NCBI RefSeq assembly: GCF_026151205.1
Contig: NC_087072.1
Span: 19,868,103-19,932,102 of the forward strand
DNA length: 64,000 nucleotides
Source: Bolinopsis microptera
Lineage: Eukaryota; Ctenophora; Tentaculata; Lobata; Bolinopsidae
Direction: 5' to 3'
The notes beneath the pieces are model-generated. The model was not told where the DNA came from and searched no databases. It worked only from the letters and a program-made list of their open reading frames with translations. Made by a program: the position numbers and the translations under genes. Below are positions 23,136 through 35,262 of the stretch, one piece after another (the first letter of the stretch is position 1; each line of letters opens with the position of its first letter).

Positions 23136-24930
23136 CTGATAGGCCCAGCATTATCTTCAGGAAGACGTCCATCCTCCCGCTGCTACAATTATTGAATGTA
23201 TCTTATCATGACGTGTAATGTGAGAATGTAAAAATAGCAGGCATAGCGAGAATGCACTGCATAGTTTTTGAGAAAAATATCCCGAAACGATTGCGGACTG
23301 CGGAGTATAGAATTACGAATAATATCACGACACAACGTAGACAAGTCTTAAAATATCTTAAATATCTTAAAATATCCATTCAAACGGAGCTCAGACAAAG
23401 TTCAGCCAAACGTCGGCATTTGAGTATGGTCATACAGCAGTAGAGGCCTGCAAAGGACGTGAAAAGCGATTAAAACATCACAATGCCGACAAAAGACCAC
23501 TACGGGAGTTATACTAACACAAACTCAAGTAGAGCTCCAGATCTAGGGCTCACATTACTGCAGTGTCTACAGACAGTGGGTAGTGACCAGGGTGGGTAGT
23601 GACCAGGCTGGGTAGTGACCAGGCTGGGTAGTGACCAGGCTGGGTAGCGATCTGGACACACCCCAGCATTCGGCACCCTGCACAACAAATAACATGCAAC
23701 CCTGACTTTCACATTTGTGGCATACCGGAGATGCCAGAGTGTGACCACATTGGCACTCTCACACTAATTTCAGATCAATCATAACCAAATATAAAAAGCT
23801 TCCTAGTTAGATAATCAGAGCAAAACAAGGGGATACAAATTGAAAAGGAATTGCAGTTGCGAGTACAAGGTTCCAGGCACACCCGGGCCCCGTGTAGGTA
23901 TGTATTGTAAGTGAATTTAGTGATTAGTATGTAAAGTCAACGATTTGGGGAACAAGGGTAAGAAAATATGATAGAAAGGTTAAGGGGGTTTGTTGGGTTT
24001 TAGTATCTGCAAAACAGCGAGGCAGGTGGCGGGAATGCTCTGATTTGATTGGCGGAGAGGGTTGCAGTCTGTAATCTGATTGGTCGGTGTTAACCTAGAC
24101 AGCAAAATGCGAATCAAAGTAGACCGGTTCCACTGTTGGAGGTCTAAAAACCACTTTATAAACCGTGATTAGGAGATACGGAGCAGGACTAATTGCATCG
24201 CCCCCCCCCCCCCCACCAGAGGGGGATAGTGGATATTCAGCCACTCTTAGCGTGTACATTCGGAGAACATGCATGTCTACAGGCTGGAATAAGACAGCAT
24301 GGTAGAAACACGGTAATAATAATAACTCGATAAGGTGCAGTATGCAGATGTACTTAAATGATGCAAACTCCGAGATTAGAACAAGCAAGCTGCGGCAAAG
24401 TTCAGCAAATCAAATTGTTAAAGTTAGAGTGAAAATAATTAACAAAAGTAATCTTGAAGCCTCTGAAACAGTATCGTATCATTTACATGTTTCAAGAAAG
24501 CCACTCCAGTTAACGTGAAAGTGCTTAATAAATAGGGTTATTATGAAAATCCAGTTAGATGCTCTCCAATAATCTCTACACACAGAACATGTTATCCCAT
24601 TACTAAAGCATCTCGAAGGGGAGTCAAATTTCGTATGAAGTTCAAGTTTCACTCTGAGAGGTTAAAGTAATCACAAAGGTTATCAATATTAAGAGGCTGT
24701 CGAATTCTATACCGCGTAAACCTATCCAGTGCTTGGTCTGACTACTAGTATGAATAAAAGCTAACCATACGCGCCCGAGCTCATACAAGATACAGGGTAA
24801 TACTCGGAGCAATACGAAATATCTGGTGGGGTAGCGTGATAATGATACGAACCTATTACATGTTAAAAAACAATTTTAACAATCTAACAAATGATTATTT
24901 TCGTAATTTTGGCTATCAATTTGTACCCAC
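23136..24930. other. Laminin intron with minisatellite and C run
   Basis: This intron separates the last LE exon from the rod. It holds about four copies of an 18-bp unit containing GGGTAGTGACCAGGCT (23577-23650) and a C run at about 24200-24213. No exon was recognised. Confidence 0.6.
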
Positions 24931-27530
24931 CGCTACAAGAGCCGTCCTCGTTAACCACGTGTGCCTCTGAACATTCCATACACTTGTCACCATAGTAACC
25001 ATCTTTGCACGTGCACATTCCATCTTCATCGCAGGCTGGTCCTTCTGAGCCTGTCTCCGAGCATCCACATTCCTGAGTGAGATAAAATGTCAAAATATTG
25101 ACAGAAACATTGTATGTCCAGAGTTTTTTGACAGGTCAATCAAAAGTTCATTATACCTGATATACCTAATCAACGATGTAAAATAATGAACATGCACCTA
25201 CTGACTCAAGCAACAATACTAACCAAGCAATTTCCGAAGCGTTCGTAGTAACCAACATCACACTCCTCACACGTTCTACCTCCGTACCCAGTCACACAAT
25301 CACACTGTCCTGTCCTCGTATCACACTCTTGGGACGTGCTGCTCAGCACAAAACAACCACATGGTCTACATTTCCCTCGAGATACGTATCTTCCCGCCTG
25401 AGTGGGAAAGAGGGGTTTAGTAATACGAAAACTAAGAAAATACAGTGGTATGTTGGAGAATTTTTCTCGATATTAATGGTTGGGGAATGAAGTATTCGAA
25501 GAACTCTACTTCGACTAGTAGCGATTTCCTGAGTCAGACTAAATACGTAAGGGTCGCCACTTGCCAACAAAGAGCTCAGCGATTAACATTATAGTGAAAC
25601 ACAATATAAAGATGAGATACTGGAACTAACGTTACATTGATCACACTTGTCTCCCCCGATCCCTCCTTTGCACCTACAACTCCCACTCTGATCACACTGC
25701 TCTGATAATGAACCCTCCATAAAACACTCGCACGGCGTGCACGTTCCATTATTTCTTGCATCACCATAGTAATTATCCGCGCATTCTTCACAAAACCGAC
25801 CGTCAGTAGAGTCTTTGCAAATGTTACACCTGAAAAATATCAGTAATATTTATGCTTTACTTATTAGATCATCCGTAAATATCTGTACATTCAACTAGTG
25901 AGTTAGTTACCGATTTAGTGTTTATTTGTTTCTATATTTAGATTAACAAAAATGAGATGTGATATAATATGTGAAGATGTGATATACCGTATTTAACCGG
26001 CGCCCAGTAGTCATGATTAATTATTGAGCCATAAATCGAAAACGAAATTACATTTAATGCATTTCATGACCTAGTATAGATTAGATTACCGAATTAATTT
26101 TGGAATCAAACCAAATATAAAAACATTTTTACCTGCCGGTATCGGAATCACAAGCGTCTGACTGTGTTAGATTGAGATTATCATTGCAAGGGCATTGTGT
26201 ACACCCAGTATTAGATTCAGGGTCACCATGGTAACCGTTATCACACCTGAACAGTATCAGAACTAATTACAGAAACCCAGACTTACTAACCAGGGAAACG
26301 CAGGTTCTGCACTTCACAAAATCTGATAACACTGATAATAATAGTTTCGTGCAATTTTCCGTAAAAATGTGATTATGGTAAAACCGCCTAAAACGGTATG
26401 CAGTCTAGTTCGCAGATTTTAATCTTCAACCTCCAGAGAGGGTTAGGCATGTTTCAGAGAGGGTTAGGAATGTTTCAGAGAGGGTTAGGCATGTTTCAGA
26501 GAGGGTTAGGCATGTTTCAGAGTAACTGAATCTCCTAAAAACACCAAATCTCAAATTAAACAGGCACACCCTCGTTTGTTAAGGGCACACCCTCGTTTGT
26601 TAGATAAAACTTACTGTTCGCAGGATATTCCAGTGTACCCCACCTCACAGATCGAACAGACTTTCTCACCTTCAACCTCCTCACAGGACTGAGAGCTGAG
26701 AACATGTTTTAGCTAATTAGTTAATTAGTTAAGTAATTAATCATATTATTGTTTAATTGGTGAACTATTGTTGGTTAGTTGATTATTTAAGTTGACTGGT
26801 TAAGAAAATCAGTCAATTAACAATATATTGTGGCAATAAGAGTTCATAACATTTTCTCGGTAATCAACCATTATGCCACAATAATACCCCACGTTATTAG
26901 ATAATAATATCAAGAATATAAATGATAAAAGCACCCCTGTGAGTGGCATGATATCTTACCTAGAGGTTTGTCCATTTCCAGAGCAAGCACAAGGTTCACA
27001 CTGTTCAGTAACCGAGCTGTAGTAGTAGCCAGCCACACACACTTCGCACTGGTCTCCAGTACTGTTATTTTCACAGTCCTGGTAAAAGCATTCCCTCGTT
27101 GTTAAGAACTGCGTTTTTCTCTATTTTATTACAACCCCGCTTAATATTGGCTAATTTGACGATCAGTGGGAGAAAGAGTCCTGTTCTAGGACTATTATGA
27201 TACCATTGTATTCAAAGATCACCCTTCCCTTCAACTTGAAGCCGTCGTAATAACCTCAAATTAGTTTAGTAATTATCCAATATCTGGGAGGGTTAGAAAG
27301 TAAAAACCCGACTCACCAAACATATGCCCTGCTCATCACAAAGCTCACTATTCCCATTACACTGACACGGTCTATCACATAACCCTGTCTCAGGTGAGCG
27401 AGAGAAGCCAGTAGCACACTGTTCACACTGTTCACCCGTGTAACCTCTTCCACACTCACATACGGGGTAGTAGTGGGGCTCTGCTGAGGTTGGGGTGGCG
27501 GAGAGGTAGCCAAGCTCTATGTTATCTATC
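24931..27530 (-). CDS. Laminin alpha, LE repeats after domain IV (seven exons)
   Basis: The exons are 27530-27317, 27078-26960, 26695-26615, 26246-26133, 25829-25631, 25397-25224 and 25072-24931, all in phase. They encode successive laminin-type EGF modules with the eight-Cys pattern, such as CECGRGYTGEQCEQCATGF, CQCNGNSELCDEQGICL, CEVCVAGYYY, CTPCECFMEGSLSEQC, CDCVTGYGGRTCEECDVGYY and CTCKDGYYGDKCMEC. The exon 26695-26615 uses the acceptor TTCTCAG seven bases upstream of a competing one, because only that keeps the frame. LE modules form the rod-like short arm of the chain. The run ends directly before the Cys cluster that opens the coiled coil. Confidence 0.95.
26432..26523. repeat. 21-bp tandem repeat, four copies
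   Basis: The unit is GAGAGGGTTAGGCATGTTTCA, here about 4.4 copies, of which one has an A change. It is intronic, between two laminin LE exons. The 9-mer AGGGTTAGG in each unit matches the TTAGGG telomere pattern by sequence, but the array is not telomeric. Confidence 0.85.
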
Positions 27531-27648
27531 CTGGGATATTATGTTGTTGTGTTTTCTTTAATTTCAGTGTGTAAAAAGGGTGATTGCAAACCAAAGCAAA
27601 ACGGGGAGATAATATGAAAACATCGAGACTTTCTTTTTTCAGACTTAC

Positions 27649-28370
27649 ATCGCGACGAGTTGTCTATCGAACATCTTGGTGTTAATCCTAATCTCAGTTA
27701 GATTCCTCAGTATGTTCTGAATCTCTTCGTTGGAGGGTTGAGTGTCTTCTCCCTCTAATCGCCACTGGGAGGTGGAGTGTAGAGGAATGTCCAGGTTCAG
27801 GGGAACTTCCACTTTCACTCTTTTAGGCTTGTTAGAGGTGTGGTTCACTGCGTATCTGTAACTTATAGTCATATTGTTTTGTCCCTGAAACAAGTATAAA
27901 GTTTAAGTTTACTGTCCGGTAACCGGTTGTTGACAGAAAAAAGCAGAATCATTACAGTATAGTAATTTAGAAACTTCCAGATTATGTGGCCACATGAGCT
28001 GTATAATTTATTTCGAGTTCGATGCACAATTTTGTGAAGCCTGCTATGTTTTCAGCTAAATTATTTTCAAAATTTCGATTCCAGGCTAAATTTTCACCTT
28101 GAAGAATGTCTCCGAAACGATCTCCGCATTCCCACCCACAGTCAGATCCACATCGTAACTAAACAACTGATTCTCACTAGATCTCTTGTCTCCAACAAAC
28201 CGGCTGGGTAGCACGAGGTAGGTGTACTCATCACCATGGGTTAGATCCACCATGAGGACGTGGGAGTCACCTTCATACTGGATAGTGGTTAGTCTCCCAG
28301 CTGGAGACTGAGCACCAGTGGAGTCCACCAGACTGTAATCAGAGACTCCATGAGTGAAATCTTCCAGTTC
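27649..28370 (-). CDS. Laminin alpha, laminin domain IV (two exons)
   Basis: The exons are 28370-28098 and 27884-27649, phases 0 then 2. The first starts ELEDFTHGVSDYSLVD and contains YEGDSHVLMVDLTHGDEYTY and GNAEIVSETFF. The second gives MTISYRYAVNH, VPLNLDIPLHSTSQWRLEG and LRNLTEIRINTKMFDRQLV. This pattern and length (about 170 aa) match the laminin B (type IV A) domain that interrupts an LE module. The following exon begins IDNIELGYLSAT, the classical exit from domain IV into the second half of the split LE repeat. Upstream in the transcript lies the 34.6-kb intron. Confidence 0.93.
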
Positions 28371-28736
28371 CTGAAATTATTATTATTATACTATTTTTTT
28401 AAATAACTATATTTTGTCATTGTCGATGTAGTTGGACTTAATTAGGGCCGTGCTGATGATTATAGCTTTTAAGGCATAATTTAAAACAATTATGAGCAAT
28501 TAAATGAGAAAAAATAGTGCAGCTGGTTTATAACGTTAGCTTGAGCCATCCAACGGTCACATTATTCTTCCGGATTTAATAAAAGTATAACATTATAGGG
28601 CAATGGTTATTATAATGGTTGTTGCAGGTTTTTGCTGTTTTCAATTACATACCTATTATTTTATCGTTATAATAACTTCTAGAAAACATTTGTTTTGTAT
28701 TGCTGCAGAGAGCAGATCACAAAAAGCCATCGTATG

Positions 28737-28810
28737 CGGCACCGACTGCGGCACCGACTGCAGCACCGACTGCAGCACTGAGTGCGGCACCGACTGCAGC
28801 ACCGAGTGCC
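28737..28810. repeat. 12-bp minisatellite GCACCGACTGCA
   Basis: About six imperfect copies lie about 250 bp upstream of the first lectin gene. The translation (AAPTAAPT type) is a by-product of the repeat and I do not call it coding. Confidence 0.8.
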
Positions 28811-29061
28811 AGGACCCACTTGTATCCCAGTTTAACTGGTGACGTGATTTCATTGTACAATTTCGCTGATTTTTCCTGGAAGCAAGGCCAGCTGCTGAAA
28901 CTGCAGATTTAGACAGTGTATTTTTTTATGAGGACCGTTATTCTTGAAAAGAAAATCCGTGAAACATACCATGAATAGTAAATACCCAAAATGTTTTTTT
29001 GGATGTCCATGGTGCCGGAGTTTTGATGAGCTCAAAACTTATCATTTTATATTGATCAGAA

Positions 29062-29664
29062 ATGTTGTTGTTCCTGAGCTTATTTGGGACTGTGATGAAT
29101 CTCTCCGAGGCCGAGGGTAAATATATTTACAGCATAAATGTCTAGGCATGAGATAAATGAGATAAATATTGAGGTATTTCAAAGAAGGACGCACAATTAA
29201 ATGAAAGACTCTTACATTATTATCAAAGAACTATTTCAGGAGAAAATATGTTGACCATTGTAAGTGCAGAGATGAAGAACCAGTTTGGAACATACTCTCC
29301 CTCAAATCTTATGGATGGAGATCTAAACAATTTCGCACACACATTAGAAGCTGAAGACGGTATGTGGATGCGCGTTAATCTGGAGACACAGTCATTTGTT
29401 ACTAAAGTGATCGTCTACAACAGAAAAAGCAGTTGCTGTAAAGATAGGATAGTTGGAGCTTCAGTTTTCATAAAGACAGGAGATAGTTTTGTTAAAGATT
29501 GTGGTAAGATCAGCAGTGTAAAAACTTCTTACAATTTTAACTGTGAAGGAGACGGAAATGTTATTGAGATAAGTCAGGAGGGAACGGTAGCACCATGGAA
29601 CATTGCTGAGATTACTGTCTACGGCACCACGGCAAAGATTCCTTCTCCAGGTTTGGATCTATAG
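29062..29664 (+). CDS. F-type lectin-like secreted protein, copy A (two exons)
   Basis: Exon 1 (29062-29116) is a signal peptide exon, [18 protein letters not shown], with donor GTAAAT in phase 1. Exon 2 (29240-29664) follows acceptor CTATTTCAG and carries the whole domain to a TAG stop, giving about 159 aa. The domain has PSNLMDGDLNNFAHT, MWMRVNLETQ, VIVYNRKSSCCKDRIVGA, a Cys pair KDCGK with FNCEG, and ends WNIAEITVYGT. This resembles F-type (fucolectin) lectins and the wider F5/8 type C fold: a His, WWRVDL-like strand, NR..CC..R loop and final beta strand. In known F-type lectins the Arg-x-Asp loop binds fucose; here the Asp is replaced (NRKSSCC). Likely secreted; binding is not certain. 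Confidence 0.8.
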
Positions 29665-30060
29665 ATGCCCAATATTTTTCAGGGTGGGAGTGGGAGCACT
29701 TTTTTACGCCGACTATCTTTTAAGCCATTACATTTCTTAGGACAAAGACAAATGGTCGCGGTGTCGTAATAAAACTTAGAACACCAATAATAACCATAAC
29801 AGACTGGCATAATGAACAGTGCAGGGCAGCGTTCCAATAATTAAAAAAATTTGAAATTTAACGAATGGACCAATCTGCCAAAGTAGGCTAGAACATTCAC
29901 TCCTGAACGAAGATATCAATCACAGCAAGAGTCTGGAAGAATAATAAAGTAATAAAATATTTAACCAGTGGACAATACCCATTGGTATTTTTTATCTTGG
30001 ACTAGTAGGGGGAAGCCAAGGGGTATTTTGGAATACTTTGGGGTATTATAGAGGATTCTA

Positions 30061-33000
30061 GGTCATAGCCCAGACAAGGCTGGTCGGTCGGAGGTCGGTC
30101 GGAATTCGGTCGGAGGTCGGTCGGCGGTAGGTGAACGCCGGTAGGAGGTTGGTCGGAGATTGGTCGGAGGTTGGTCGGAGGTCGATCGGGCGCCGGTCGG
30201 GCGCCGGTCGGGCGCCGGTAGGGCGTCGGTCGAGCGCCGGTCGGAGGTCGGTCGGGCGCCGGTCGGAGGTCGGTCGGAGGTCGGTCGTAGATCGGTCGGA
30301 GGTCGGTCAGCGACTTTGAGGAGGAATATTTGTGTTTTTCCAGCGATAAATTTTTTCGCATCACCGCTTATCATAAGCATCTCGACTATAGCACCTGTAT
30401 TCAGACTACTAAATCAGTCGGAATATTCTACGTTTGAACTCGAAACAGACATGAACTGAAATTGTTCAATTTTTCGGACTATATATCCTTCCCTGGTCTT
30501 ATGCATCGTTTAGTGGAGTTACTAAGAGTGTAATCCGCTCCGTCCCAGATACGTATAGAACGATTAGATCTGTACAATCGTACTGAAGTGACAACGGCAC
30601 GGTTCATAGCTTATTTTTAGGACTTTTAACTGTCACAGAATAGCTTTATCGGGTTGCTGTATTGCTGTAGTAAGAGGAAGGGTCGTCACATTATTGTTAA
30701 TTCCTTAGTTGTAGTGAACGTATGGAACTACAAAATGCTAAGTTCACCACAACCAAGGTTACTAGCGCCGCCGACTACCATGAGCCTTAGTCCTTTTTCA
30801 GCTCTGTCTGCAGACAAAATTACAAAAACCTTTCAGGCAAATTTGAAAAAGACGTGCCACTAAATGTGCTAAAAGACGTGCCACTAAACGTGCTTAAAGA
30901 CGTGCCACTAAACGCGCGCCACTAAACGCGCTAAGTTTTGAAGTAAATAAAAAAGACCTGCTGACAGATTTTGCCGATGACAATATGATAAGACGAGAAC
31001 ACAGAGTCTAATGACATGTTTGTCGTGTTGGAAATCTTCTAATTGACCAAAGAACTGCTTTAAATGTGTTATTTAAACTGATGATTTAAAGATTACGGAG
31101 GTTAAGTGCCCAGTATGAATCATTTATAATAGTTATGAGTGCACCACAGACCACTCTTACAGAGAAAGCAAGTATCCCTTACATGCCCACTTAAGAATAA
31201 GAGTCTTAAGTTTGCAAATACCACATCTCCCCAGGACCCTACGGCCTACATTAGAAACACTTACTAGAGGATTCCATCACTGTATCTCGACAAACACCCC
31301 TACATCGCCATTTGAAATGTGTATGACGTTTCACAGTATGATTTGATACTGTATATATCAACATATTGTGATCCTTGTTTGAGAGAGAATATGGGTCAAA
31401 AGATCGCAAATATTTTTTGAGACTCTGCCTAATAACAAAAGGCTGAAGGTTTATCAAAACGACTACACTTCAATTGCATTCTGTCCAATTTGCCAAAAAT
31501 AACACGATGATCTCGGGTAGATCCAACTAAATTGCCCTATTCGAATCACGACATGTTTTCCAGTGCAATGTTTAATGCATTTTAATCTAATATTGCTCGT
31601 TATCTTTAATTAAGAATCGCTTGTAACTGAATTGTCGGAAATTTACAATTGGCACTGAGTCTTTGCATGGACTGTTTCCAAATGTTATATTATGTAATTG
31701 TATATAATTGCTTTGCTAGAATAAAACATGAAGATACACTGGGCATATTTTAAACAAAATATGGGCAATAGTGCATACAGTTTACTTGTCCAGGTTTAGA
31801 ATCTACTAAATGGTATAATCAAAATTTGTATTTTCCAAAAGTAAGATATTATAGAATTAAATGTGCCTTGCCCAACACCTTCCTTTTGTCAATTGTAATT
31901 TCCTCTTAAATTAGCTTCTCTATTTCTTTACTCTCTATAAATAATTCTATCCCTGTGATTGCCGTTTTCTGACATAATGTTGCCATGGGGTGGCAAGTCC
32001 CCATACATCGTGGTCCGGTAGTTTCATTGCGTCCTAATATGTGCTTAAAGACAATTTTTGAAATTCTGAATTCTTAAACCAAAATTTATTTTTTTGCGTC
32101 AAGACTCTAGAAATATCTCTGACAGTCTTCAGAAACCATTAGAACTAATCGCCGGCACCCAGAAACCTCCTTTTGGAACCACTTAAAATGCTACAATTTG
32201 TCAAAAATATGTCAAATTTTTCAGTGGTCTTTAAGTACTTTTGTCATAAAACGGCAGAAGATGGCATGCAGCGTCCATACTCCATACTCCACATTTCCTG
32301 TCAATCAGCTCAACGCCTACCATTTTATTTATGTTAAAGTAATTAAAATTGTACCTACATGATGATCAACTAATTCGATAATTATAAAATTACCTGGATT
32401 ATAGTTCATAGAAGATAGTCTGAGCAGTCGTCAAGCGAGTGGAGGAATGGCCCTGCCACTATTTTCATTTTAATAAAGTTATAACAGGTAGAGGTAGACC
32501 TTTTGTAGCTTTATAGTGAAGCTACTTCAGGCTCACAAAAAGAAATTACCGTCTAAGCTTCTAAGCAGCGTCTAATTGGTGACTTTGACTATGATAACCG
32601 TTTAAAACTCTATCATCTGAATGGAAAGTTTAAATTATCTTCCAGGTAAATTATAAACGCTTGAAATGGAGTAATTTCACTTAAAAATATTACTGTAATA
32701 AAAAGATATAGTTTCATCTCATGACCCACTAGACTACCACGTGCAGTTCAAGGTATAGTGTTCACCCTCAGCTACAGTTATAATTGTTTAATACTTGATT
32801 AAACGGTAGGGCGGCTATTGATCATGTTGGTAATTTGGGCTCCGGTGGACCTCTATTGGACAATCCACTAAACCATGCATAAGACCAGGGAAGGATATAT
32901 AGTCCAAAAAATTTAACAATTTCAGTTCATGTCTGTTCCGAGTTCAAACGTAGAATATTCCGCCTGATTTAGTAGTCTGAATACAGGTGCTATAATAGTC

Positions 33001-33312
33001 GAGATGCTTATGATAAGCGGTGATGCGAAAAACTTTTTCGCTGAAAAAAACACAAATGTTCCCCTCAAAGTCGCTGACCGACCTCCGACCGACCTCCGAC
33101 CGACCTCCAACCGGCGCCCGACCGACCTCCGACCGACCTCCGACCGGCGCTCGACCGACACCCGACCTGCGCCCGATCGACCTCCGACCAACCTCCGACC
33201 AACCTCCGACCAACCTCCGACCAACCTCCGACCGGCGTTCACCTACCGCCGACCGACCTCCGACCGACTTCCGACCGACCTCCGACCGACCAGCCTTGTC
33301 TGGGCTATGACC
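30061..33312. mobile_element. Foldback-like element with long minisatellite inverted ends
   Basis: The left end (30061-about 30520) and right end (about 32855-33312) are inverted copies of about 450 bp. Each begins GGTCATAGCCCAGACAAGGC, continues with about 230 bp of GGTCGGAGGTC and GGTCGGGCGCC tandem repeats, and then a unique stretch (containing AAGCATCTCGACTAT). The interior (about 30521-32854) has no ORF of note. Tandem-repeat inverted ends are the hallmark of Foldback/Galileo-type elements (family knowledge). I see no clear target duplication. Homology to the copy C upstream region resumes immediately right of 33312. Confidence 0.75.
31000..32850. other. Interior of foldback element, no gene seen
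   Basis: This AT-rich stretch has only chance ORFs of under 70 codons. No similarity to any family was recognised. Confidence 0.5.
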
Positions 33313-33605
33313 AAAAACTATACACATTATCCCCGGTGATAACGACGCCAATTACTCGTGAGAGCTGGGTCTTTGGTTTTATTCCTTCTAGAACAATCTT
33401 AATATTTGTGCTACACAAAATGCAGTTGAATTTTTGAAATGTGCGTTTTGATTTTATTCCAACTCCTTTCTAGCATATCAACCAGTGACTGCTGCCCGAA
33501 CAGCAACACAACCAATGACCTCTGCTCGCACAGCATATTAACTGCTGCTCGAAGAGCAGAAACTTTGTTGACATTTGAGATAGGGCATGAAAACAGTTAG
33601 TCAGA
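33313..33605 (+). repeat. Lectin-unit upstream repeat (copy B)
   Basis: This region (containing GAGAGCTGGGTCTTTGG and CAGTGACTGCTGCCC) recurs at 36330-36655 and 39352-39672. It marks the left part of the duplicated lectin gene unit. It carries short CAGCATATCAAC/GCTCG motifs repeated inside. Confidence 0.8.
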
Positions 33606-33612
33606 CTGTAAG

Positions 33613-33981
33613 GGGGGGGGGGCCAATGACTACCAATGGAGACTTTTGGGGACTAATGGGGACTAAAAATCATGGGGACTAGAGGTCAACTCGTTGACGT
33701 AATTCACCATTTGTCCCCATAAGTCCCCAGAATTTTTGACAGTTATTTATGGTTTTCAAGTTAGTTTAATAACGATACGATCGAGATGTTTTGTCCAAGA
33801 TAAGAGTAGGATAAATCTAAATGGGGACTAATGGAGACTTTTGGGGACTAATGCAATGGGGACTAAAAATCATCTAAATGGGGACTAATGGAGACTTTTG
33901 GGGACTAATGGGGACTAAAAATCATGGGGACTCGGGGTAAAATCGTTGACGTAATTCCCCAAGTCCCCAAAAGTAGTCATT

Positions 33982-34020
<39 letters not shown>

Positions 34021-34195
34021 ATCACTGTAAGCACTATCTTATTCTGCCAATGACTACTTTTGGGGACTAATGGGGACTAAAAATCATCTAAATGGGGACT
34101 AATGGAGACTTTTGGGGACTAATGGGGACTAAAAATCATGGGGACTAGGGGTAAAATCGTTGACGTAATTCCCCAAGTCCCCAAAAGTAGTCATT

Positions 34196-34228
<33 letters not shown>

Positions 34229-34231
34229 ATC
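33613..34231. mobile_element. G/C-run-ended inverted-repeat element, partly duplicated
   Basis: The left end is a G run followed by CCAATGACTACC. The right ends are GTAGTCATTGG followed by runs of about 33 C and then about 28 C, each followed by GATC. The interior is built from GGGGACTAATGG, GGAGACTTTTGG and GGGGACTAAAAATC blocks. ACTGTAAG lies at 33605-33612, 34024-34031 and 34232-34239. The segment 34024-34231 is a direct tandem duplication. The empty site is preserved in the paralogous region near 39672. Confidence 0.75.
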
Positions 34232-34380
34232 ACTGTAAGCACTATCTTATTCTGTCCAAATGGCTTTTAATATTATAATTGATAAAAACCCACATTATAT
34301 TTTTCTGGATGTCCATGTAATGGTACAGGAGTTTTGTTGAATACGACTTGTCGAAACTTATCATTTTATATTGACCAGAA

Positions 34381-35055
34381 ATGTTGTTTTACCTGAGCTT
34401 ATTTGGGACCGTGGTGAATCTCTCCGAGGGTAAATATATTCCCAGCATAAATGTCTGAATTTTGAAATGAGCCAATAAAAACGTTGTTGATAAATTAAAA
34501 TTGCCATATTATGACAAGGGCATGAGATAAATATTAATTTCAAAGAAGGACCCACAATTAAATGATAGACTCTTAAATTATTATTATCAAAGAACTATTT
34601 CAGGAGAAAATATGCTGACCATTGTCAGTGCAGAGATGAAGAACCAGCACGGATCATTCCCTCCCTCAAATCTTATGGATGGAGATCTAAAAAATTTCGC
34701 ACACACATTTGGAGCTGAAGACGGTATGTGGATGCGCGTTAATCTGGAGACACAGTCTTCTGTCACTAAAGTGATCGTCTACAACAGAAACGACAGATGC
34801 TGTAAAGACAGGATAGTTGGAGCTTCAGTTTTCATAAAGACAGGGGATGCGTATGTTAAAGATTGTGGCAAGATCAACAGTGCAGAAAATTCTTACACTT
34901 TCAACTGTGAAGGAAACGGAAATATTATTGAGATAAGTCAGGATGGAAAGGTAGGATACTGGAACATTGCTGAGATTAAAGTGTACGGCACCCCGGCGAA
35001 GATTCTATCTCCAGGTGGGAGTGAGTTCCCTTTTTTTACCCCGACTATCTTTTAA
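34381..35055 (+). CDS. F-type lectin-like secreted protein, copy B (two exons)
   Basis: Exon 1 is 34381-34429 (MLFYLSLFGTVVNLSE) and exon 2 is 34604-35055, after acceptor CTATTTCAG, giving about 166 aa. The domain is the same as copy A with substitutions: PSNLMDGDLKNFAHT, NRNDRCCKDRIVGA, KDCGKINS, WNIAEIKVYGT. The loop NRNDRCCKDR has Arg and Asp but is one residue longer than the canonical RxDx4R of F-type lectins. The tail differs from the other copies: about 33 bp that in copy A run from GTTTGG to TTTCAG are absent, so translation goes on to SEFPFFTPTIF before stopping. Signal peptide and intact frame suggest a functional secreted protein. Confidence 0.8.
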
Positions 35056-35200
35056 GCCATTACATTACTTAGGACAAACATAAATGGTCACGGTGTCGTA
35101 ATAATACCTAAAACACCAATAATAACCATAATAGACAGGGACAATCATGGACAGGGCAGCGTTCCAATAATCCAAAAAATTTGAAATTTAACGAATGATT

Positions 35201-35262
35201 AATAGCCCCCCTCCCCTCCTCAGGCCCCCCTCGCCTGAGGAGGGGAGAGGGGCTATTTTCAG
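35201..35262. repeat. Near-perfect hairpin of about 24-bp stem
   Basis: The left arm AATAGCCCCCCTCCCC continues with TCCTCAGG; the right arm CCTGAGGAGGGG continues with AGAGGGGCTATT. It lies about 150 bp after lectin copy B and is absent after the other copies, so it is a separate small insertion. Confidence 0.7.

Noticed and set aside
26432-26523. Interstitial telomere remnant.
   Set aside because: The unit is 21 bp with only one TTAGG per copy, not consecutive TTAGGG repeats.
28700-28912. Plus-strand ORF with AAPTAAPT repeats upstream of lectin copy A.
   Set aside because: It is generated by a 12-bp minisatellite; no signal peptide or splice support.
29647-29679. A real 33-bp intron in lectin copy A.
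   Set aside because: Far below the minimum animal intron size, and CAGG microhomology at both borders explains the difference in copy B as a deletion.
30002-33351. Several ORFs of 60-135 codons with DRPPTDLRPT or VGRRSEVGRR repeats.
   Set aside because: They are readings of the GGTCGGAGGTC minisatellite in the inverted ends of a transposon, open on both strands.
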